A stretch of 12,151 nucleotides of DNA from Pavlovales sp. CCMP2436 (Eukaryota; Haptophyta; Pavlovophyceae; Pavlovales): NCBI GenBank assembly GCA_026770615.1, contig MU631491.1, forward strand, positions 48,230-60,380. The letters run 5' to 3'. This document shows, in pieces, positions 7,907-12,151 of this stretch (positions are counted from its first letter, which is position 1; the number at the start of each line of letters is the position of its first letter). The notes beneath the pieces are model-generated. The model had not been told where the DNA came from. It was given only the letters and a program-made list of their open reading frames with translations, and did not search any database. The position numbers and the translations under genes were made by a program.

Positions 7907-7990
7907 TCGCATCCCGGGATTGGTATTCGTGTGCGCATGTATTCCTCGCGGCCGCTGCGAGTGTGATTGGCTTTGTCATTCATAGTGTGG
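7899..7990 (+). repeat. Dispersed repeat R2, copy 2
   Basis: Second copy of the 1333-1421 sequence. It begins within the last bases of repeat C copy 1 (at AGAGTC) and fills the first part of the gap between the two C copies. C copy 2 has no R2 after it, so R2 and C are separate units. Confidence 0.75.
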
Positions 7991-8047
7991 CGCTACCACC
8001 GTACCTAGTCTACCAGTCGAATTTATGTCGATGAGCACACTGTTGAC

Positions 8048-8255
8048 TGTACACACGCACTCACACTCACACAGTGTAGCCATCTTCGTCAAGGCTGATT
8101 GCTGCTCAGGGGGGCTGAGCGCCCCCTCCCACTGCAGATATCATGAAAGCCGGCTCCCTCAACGCCCAGGGCGTTTGAGGGTGTGTTAAAGGGTCATGCT
8201 AACTAACTAACTAAGCGAATATTGACATTTTAAAAAAAGTCAAAAGAGTCCTATT
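8048..8255 (+). repeat. Structured repeat C, copy 2
   Basis: The matching hairpin lies at 8156-8181 with the loop CAG instead of TAG and both arms unchanged. It is followed by CTAACTAACTAACTAAG. The CTAAC units resemble spliceosomal branch sites, but no exon can be recognised around them. Confidence 0.75.
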
Positions 8256-8986
8256 CGCCTTCGGCCGGACGTTCATCGTGCAACCGGGGCGCTCCCGGGA
8301 AAGCTTCTCCAGGAGCCCCCGACTGCGTCAAAACGAAGGTCGAACCCCGAATCTGTTCTAACACGGGACTGGGCGGACAGAAGGCACCGCACACGCATTT
8401 GATTCGCGCCTAAAATTGAAAGTTGCACGCATACATTTAAAAATACACACGCTCTAGTTGTTAGGGGGCTGCAGGATGGACAATCGAGGTCCGGATCGGG
8501 CCTTTCGATGTCGCGTTCGGCTACATGGCGAGCTTTCGGTTGCATGGCGCACGGGTGGCCTTCGAACCCCCGAGCGCGCGCCGAGCTACGCGCCTCGTTT
8601 AAATATTCAAATAGTGTGTTTAAAAATTACATAAGAAGTTTTATAACGCCCCAAACTAAGAACCCGGGTTGCGCGGCGTGGAGTGCGCGGGCAGCGGCGG
8701 CCGCGTCAGACAGTTGTGCGTTAGAATAGTCAGTTCGGGGTGTGTGTTAACAACATTTTCGACAGAACCGCGGCTGGAGTTTTAGAGTCCCCAGTCGAGG
8801 ATCGATTTTGAAAGTTAGTTACTTATTAAGTCTCTCGCATCGTCTGCTCCGTGGCCTCATCCGGCCGCTTCCATCACAGACGACATCCGACCGGGCTTGG
8901 ACGTGCCTCTCTGGCCGGCCGTGATCGTCTGTGAGCTGCCATCCGCCACCCGCGATCGTTCAGGACCCGCCTTCCGTCGCTGCGCG
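8256..8986 (+). promoter_or_regulatory. Probable promoter and 5' UTR region of the transporter
   Basis: No gene is recognised in these 730 bases. GC-rich blocks alternate with AT-rich ones, including TTTAAAAAT at about 8437 and again at about 8620. No convincing TATA box or initiator can be picked out. The frame of exon 1 stays open upstream to 8897 without another ATG, so transcription starts at an unknown point before 8987. Confidence 0.35.
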
Positions 8987-11900
8987 ATGAGCTCTATGCG
9001 CGGGACCCCGCACTGGATGATGCAGCGGCCAAAAGTGGATGCAAAGTACGTGTTGGTGCTCTCCATCTTCCTCGACCTGCTCTCGGTGTCCCTGGTCGTC
9101 CCGTCGCTCCCGGGGCGATACCGCGAGCTCGGGCTGACGGGCTGGTGGTTCGGCGCCATGGGGTCGCTCTACTCCCTCACGCAGGTGGGGACGGTATCCG
9201 TGTGATCTGCCAAGGTCCCTTGATCCGAGTGTTTCTCAACGCATGGGTCCGGTGGAGACCTGTCAGGTGACGGACGTTAATCTAGATATTTACACACTCC
9301 CTCACGCAGATCATCGGCGGGGTGACGCTCGGCTTTGCCTCGGACGGTGCACTCGGCCGGCGAGGGCTGCTGCTCGTCTCCTTCGCCGGCGCGGCGCTCT
9401 CCTACGCCATGGTTGCGGGTGCGCGGACGCTGGGCACGATCATGCTCTCGCGCGTGATTGTGGGCTTGACCAAGCAGTCGGTCACGGCTGTCTCGGCCTT
9501 GATGACGGAGGTAACTGCGAGTGGGGCGGAACGCGCGTCGTGGCTAGCGCACATCACCTGCGCCTCCACGCTCTCGTGGGCCATCGGCAGCGCGCTTGGC
9601 GGGTTCCTCTCCACCTTCTCGCCCTCCCTGCCGGAGGTGGTGGCTGTGCTGCTCTACGGTGTGAACGCGCTGCTCGTTATCAGGTAACTAACGTTGCCAC
9701 TTAGTTCCCGTCGAACTCTAATTTGACGACCACAAAGTCCTCTGCTTGCGGAACTTGCCATCGAAGGCAATAATTATTATTGTTCTTAAATTGTTGCTCT
9801 TTTTGGATATTATCATAATAATCATATAATCATACTCATTGTTATCAGCGCAATCCCCGCCTCGAGTAAGGTGGCGGCGGGTGCTGCGACGGGAGGGCAC
9901 ACACAGCCGGACGCGGCCAAGGCAAAGGTTAAGGTGGAGGCGGAGCCGCGCCGCCTCTCGTCCAACTTTGCTGCCGTGCTAGGCAACAGCAAAGTGCGTT
10001 TTGCGTTTTGCTCCCCGGCTAGCTCACGCTGGTTCACATATTATTGATAGGGCAAGGGTGTAAGGGCTGGCAACTCAGGCTTAGGATAGTGACCTCGTCC
10101 TATCAAGCTTATATTGGGTGCTCATAGCTTATAATTGTAAGGAAGACCTGGATCACAGTGTTAGAAATCTGACGACACGGTCAAAATAAAGGGAAGCCTG
10201 AGTTGCCAGTCCTTACACCCTTGAATAAGAATTCAGGCTGGCGTCTGACTGTCCTGGAAGTTGTGCTGGTCTGAGCGCAGCGTCGCCCATTGCCTGCTGC
10301 GTGCCTTAGTCGGCTGCGCTGGCTTGGGCCGCGCGGCTGTTATTATATTTATGATAGGGATTCAAGCTGGCGTCTGACTGGCTGTTATTATATGATAGTG
10401 ACGTGTGAGCATGCGCAGCTTTCCTAGCTACCTTATTTTTCCTCTTTTTTTTTACTGTAGCGGCCTCTCTAGCGAGGGCGGCAATCTTCTTCCTCTGGTT
10501 ATGATCACACCCCAAAAAGGGACAAAGGAACCTGACCTCGCGCTAACTCTCCCCGCATACACACAAACACACACACACGCACGCACGTACACACACACCC
10601 CCCTCACACACACACACACACACACGCATCCTCACACTCACACCCCTCACACACTCTCATACATACCCCCTCCCTCCCCCTGCTACAGGTGCTGCGCGTC
10701 CTCTCTGTTCAGCTCTCGCGTGTGTTGGTGGTTAAGGCTTTAGGCTCAACTTCGGATATGTACGAGCTCGACCGCTGGTCGCTGAGCACCGTTGAGATTG
10801 GGCTGCTGAGATCCTACAAAAGCGTGGCTGTCCTGGGAGTCCAGGTACTTTTTCTTTTTTTTAAGCCCCCCCCCTCGTCGCTGAGCACCGTTGAGATTGG
10901 GCTGCTGGGATCTCACAAGAGTATGGCTGTCCTGGGAGTCCAGGTACTTTTTCTTTTTTTAAGCCCCCCCCCCCCCCCCAAGGAACCCTAAATATGGACG
11001 CAATTGTTATTCAATTCTTCTCTAGAAAGGTGCTGCTGCTGCCTTTGCTGCTCAGCCGCAAGCTCGAGCCCCACACTTTGCTCTCTTTCTCTTTTTAAAA
11101 CTACAACTTACTTAACAGAGAGACAGGCAGCAGTGGCGGTCAGCGAATCCAGTGTGCGGACGAACTCAGCCCGTCTTTATTTCACAGCGCGAAAGTTCTC
11201 GTCGACTTTCTCGAATTAACATGAATTATATTATTTGTGATTTATATTGTGATATTGTTATATTTAGGTGCTGCTGCTGCCTTTGCTGCTCAGCCGCAAG
11301 CTCGAGCTCCACACGTTGCTCTTCATTTCCACAGCGGCTAAAGTTTTTGTTGACTTTCTCGAATTCTTGCCGCCATCATCTCTCAGCAGTCTCGCTAGGT
11401 TTTTTTTTTTGTTTTTTTAACGTCTCCCAACTTGCAGCCTGGAGGTATACGGGCATGATCCTCTCTGTGTATATATGTTGACTGTTGTCATTATCTGAAT
11501 TTCCCTTTTATTTGGGCACTCACACTCCCCCCCCCTCCCCAACCCCCCACCCCCACCCCCCACGCATACACTTCTCCAGCTTGCCGCTACTGCCGCAAAG
11601 ACTCGCCTTAGACCCTTCTCTCCTCGTGTATGCGGCAGTCTGCATCCCGGTAAGCTAGTATTTAAAGAATTGTGTACGGCTTTTAGTATTTACCAATAAT
11701 AATGCTTGTTTTTATTCCGTAGCGTTATTTCATATGTGGTAATCTGAAATCGGGCAAGCTTCAAATTAAGGTAAAGGATAGCTAAAAATAAAATAAAAAA
11801 ATCCTACCTGTGTACGCCCTCGTGCTGCAAGTCGGGTATCGTCAAAAGAAACGAAACCAAAACGCATCTTGCCTGCTGCCCGTGCCTGTGCGTGCACCTC

Positions 11901-12144
11901 ATCTACAAACCGATAAGCAAAAAAAAAAAAAAAATGCCTGTTGCTTGCGCCATTTCTGTTCATAATTTTCCATCTTATATTTAGGATTACTTATACTTTG
12001 CCCCCGCCGCCGTCTCTCACCCTCCCCGCCCCCACCCCAACCCCCACCCCCCTTTATCTATCTTATTTATCTTAGGCGCGCGCGCTCTGTGGAAGTGCGA
12101 TTTCGGTCTCGCAGAAGTCGCTTTTCACGCTAGGCGTCCCACAG
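8987..12144 (+). CDS. Major facilitator superfamily transporter, seven exons, 3' end outside window
   Basis: A multi-pass membrane transporter. Inferred exons: 8987-9184, 9310-9683, 9849-9993, 10689-10844, 11268-11398, 11580-11649, 12076-12144 (381 codons). All junctions are GT-AG and phases agree (0, 2, 0, 0, 2, 0, then 0). The first ATG in frame (8987) is chosen; Mets at 8996 and 9017 are alternatives. TM1 is about residues 21-42 with DLLSVSLVVPSLP. MFS motif A, GFASDGALGRRG, lies at 74-85, and its GxxxD and GRR are intact. An Ala/Lys/Glu-rich loop (exon 3) separates the N-terminal half from the C-terminal half, as usual in 12-helix MFS proteins. The later helices include DPSLLVYAAVCIP. The look is of DHA1-type proteins (TetA/MFSD9/MFSD10-like), but the substrate is unknown. 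Exons 4 and 5 have adjacent partial duplicates, so exon choice there is less certain. Confidence 0.83.
9185..9309 (+). mobile_element. Intron 1, probable introner-type insertion
   Basis: The 125-base intron starts GTGGGG and ends GCAG. The last 14 bases of exon 1, ACTCCCTCACGCAG (9171-9184), recur exactly as the last 14 bases of the intron (9296-9309). Splicing at GT 9185 and AG 9309 removes the body plus one repeat copy and restores an uninterrupted coding sequence. The body (9185-9295) has a relative outside the gene at 7548-7657. A mobile sequence that makes a target duplication and is removed exactly by splicing fits the definition of an introner. Terminal inverted repeats are not evident beyond GTG at one end and CAC at the other. 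Confidence 0.68.
9684..9848 (+). other. Intron 2
   Basis: Donor GTAACT, acceptor TTATCAG, phase 2. The 3' half is AT-rich (TAATAATCATATAATCATAC). No mobile element is recognised in it. Confidence 0.75.
10046..10314 (-). mobile_element. SINE-like copy 3, interrupted by a MITE
   Basis: GATAGGG at 10046-10052 and ATTCAGGCTGGCGTC from 10231 become contiguous family sequence if 10053-10230 is removed. The part to 10314 matches copy 1 through CTGAGCGCAGCGTCGCCCATT and CGTGCCTTAGTCGG, making this one of the longest copies. It may extend to about 10335. It lies in transporter intron 3. Target-site duplications are not clear. Confidence 0.68.
10053..10223. mobile_element. MITE-like element, 171 bp with 30-bp terminal inverted repeats
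   Basis: The left end (10053-10082, beginning CAAGGGTGTAAGG) and right end (10194-10223, ending TTACACCCTTG) are reverse complements over 30 bases with one mismatch. The interior has no open frame, so it is non-autonomous. The host sequence reads GATAGGG on the left and AATAAGA on the right; these differ only by three G-to-A changes, consistent with a decayed 7-bp target duplication. CAAGGG ends and a 7-8-bp duplication would suit a hAT-type element, which is inference. Confidence 0.8.
10349..10379 (-). mobile_element. SINE-like copy 4, 31 bp, with 14-bp target-site duplication
   Basis: Perfect direct repeats GGCTGTTATTATAT at 10335-10348 and 10380-10393 bracket a 31-bp piece that keeps only the shared 3' end of the family (minus strand AGTCAGACGCCAGCTTGAAT, then CCCTATCATAA). 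This is the shortest copy and gives the cleanest view of the common end. Confidence 0.72.
10558..10660 (+). repeat. CA-rich microsatellite
   Basis: An interrupted run of CA dinucleotides with scattered CG, TA, CCCC and CT interruptions, lying 30 to 130 bases before the exon 4 acceptor. Confidence 0.85.
10779..10976 (+). repeat. 99-bp tandem duplication across the exon 4 / intron 4 boundary
   Basis: Units at 10779-10877 and 10878-10976 each contain 22 codons of exon 4 (SLSTVEIGLL...VAVLGVQ in the first, ...SMAVLGVQ in the second), then GTACTTTTTC, a T run, AAG and a C run. They differ at about six positions, all within one 20-base interval. The unit is 33 codons, so reading through the first donor stays in frame into the second. 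Either donor (10845 or 10944) could be used. Only the first copy is needed for a normal protein. Confidence 0.85.
11030..11215 (+). pseudogene. Decayed duplicate of exon 5
   Basis: The segment 11030-11084 matches exon 5 at 11268-11322 almost exactly, both preceded by AG and starting GTGCTGCTGCTGCCTTTGCTG. About 96 extra bases (11085-11180) then intervene, and the match resumes at TTCACAGCGCGAAAGTTC to CTTTCTCGAATT. The extra bases bring a stop soon after HTLLSFSF, so this copy cannot replace exon 5. The direct copy offset is 238 bp. Exon 5 at 11268 is uninterrupted and joins exon 6 in phase. Confidence 0.75.
11399..11579 (+). other. Intron 5
   Basis: Donor GTTTTTTT is weak; acceptor CTCCAG is preceded by a C-rich tract (11525-11562). 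An alternative acceptor, CTTGCAG at about 11436, would give an extra small exon whose end phases do not fit exon 6, so direct joining is preferred. Confidence 0.6.
11650..12075 (+). other. Intron 6
   Basis: Donor GTAAGC, acceptor TATCTTAG, phase 0. An A run (about 11920-11934) and a C-rich tract (12001-12052) lie before the acceptor. No gene, mobile element or RNA is recognised in its 426 bases. Confidence 0.7.
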
Positions 12145-12151
12145 GTAAATT

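Larger units (their letters stand above)
9994..10688 (+). other. Intron 3, long and repeat-filled
   Basis: Donor GTGCGT after codon AAA, acceptor GCTACAG, phase 0. At 695 bases it is the longest intron here. It contains the MITE, two SINE-like copies, a T-rich tract at about 10436-10452 and a CA microsatellite. The non-consensus base at donor position +3 makes the exact 5' splice site a little uncertain. Confidence 0.7.

Noticed and set aside
8510..8590. Possible tRNA because of TTCGAACCCCC at about 8562
   Set aside because: The bases around it do not form a proper T-stem and no acceptor, D or anticodon arms can be drawn.
10405..10743. 112-codon frame through the CA microsatellite
   Set aside because: It is a translation of the T-rich and CA-rich intron 3 plus the start of exon 4 in the wrong frame.
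11423..11480. A small extra exon after acceptor CTTGCAG at about 11436
   Set aside because: None of its possible donor sites gives an end phase compatible with exon 6, whereas exon 5 joins exon 6 directly in phase.
11766..11963. Minus-strand 65-codon frame
   Set aside because: It lies inside intron 6, includes a poly-A tract translated as poly-Phe and has no recognisable domain.
1..12151. CRISPR array, prophage or bacterial operon
   Set aside because: No regularly spaced identical repeats, no Shine-Dalgarno-led gene series, and clear spliceosomal introns point to a eukaryotic genome.

Overview
This is a stretch of a eukaryotic nuclear genome. It has a protein gene with several GT-AG introns whose phases all agree, a LINE-type retrotransposon with an apurinic-type endonuclease, short interspersed copies with target-site duplications, a MITE-like element and a CA microsatellite. 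GC-rich exons, pyrimidine- and C-rich introns and a possible introner-type intron would suit a unicellular alga or other protist, but I cannot name the organism.

Layout. Positions 1-1332 are very GC-rich with alternating CG tracts, perfect palindromes, one short SINE-like copy and the left arm of a large inverted repeat; no gene is recognisable. Positions about 1467-7087 hold a decayed LINE on the plus strand. Its order is endonuclease, reverse transcriptase (motif C YMDD), RNase H, a C-terminal CCHC zinc knuckle and a basic, proline-rich tail with 24-residue and 13-residue tandem repeats. Stops, frameshifts and an 87-bp repeat break it, so it is not an intact autonomous copy. The right inverted arm (7100-7232) follows, with another SINE-like copy. 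Positions 7382-8986 lack a recognisable gene but carry several dispersed or tandem repeats, including a relative of intron 1 of the next gene.

Positions 8987-12144 contain the first seven inferred exons (381 codons) of a major facilitator superfamily transporter that runs off the right edge. Every junction keeps the frame. Intron 1 looks like a recent insertion: it is bracketed by a perfect 14-bp duplication and a diverged copy of its body lies outside the gene at 7548-7657. Intron 3 holds a MITE nested in a SINE-like copy, and a second SINE-like copy beside it. Exons 4 and 5 have each been partly tandem-duplicated.

The LINE domains would normally act together (target nicking, reverse transcription, RNA removal, nucleic-acid binding). 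The transporter is the only apparently functional host gene. The most interesting theme is mobile and duplicated DNA reshaping the transporter's introns.
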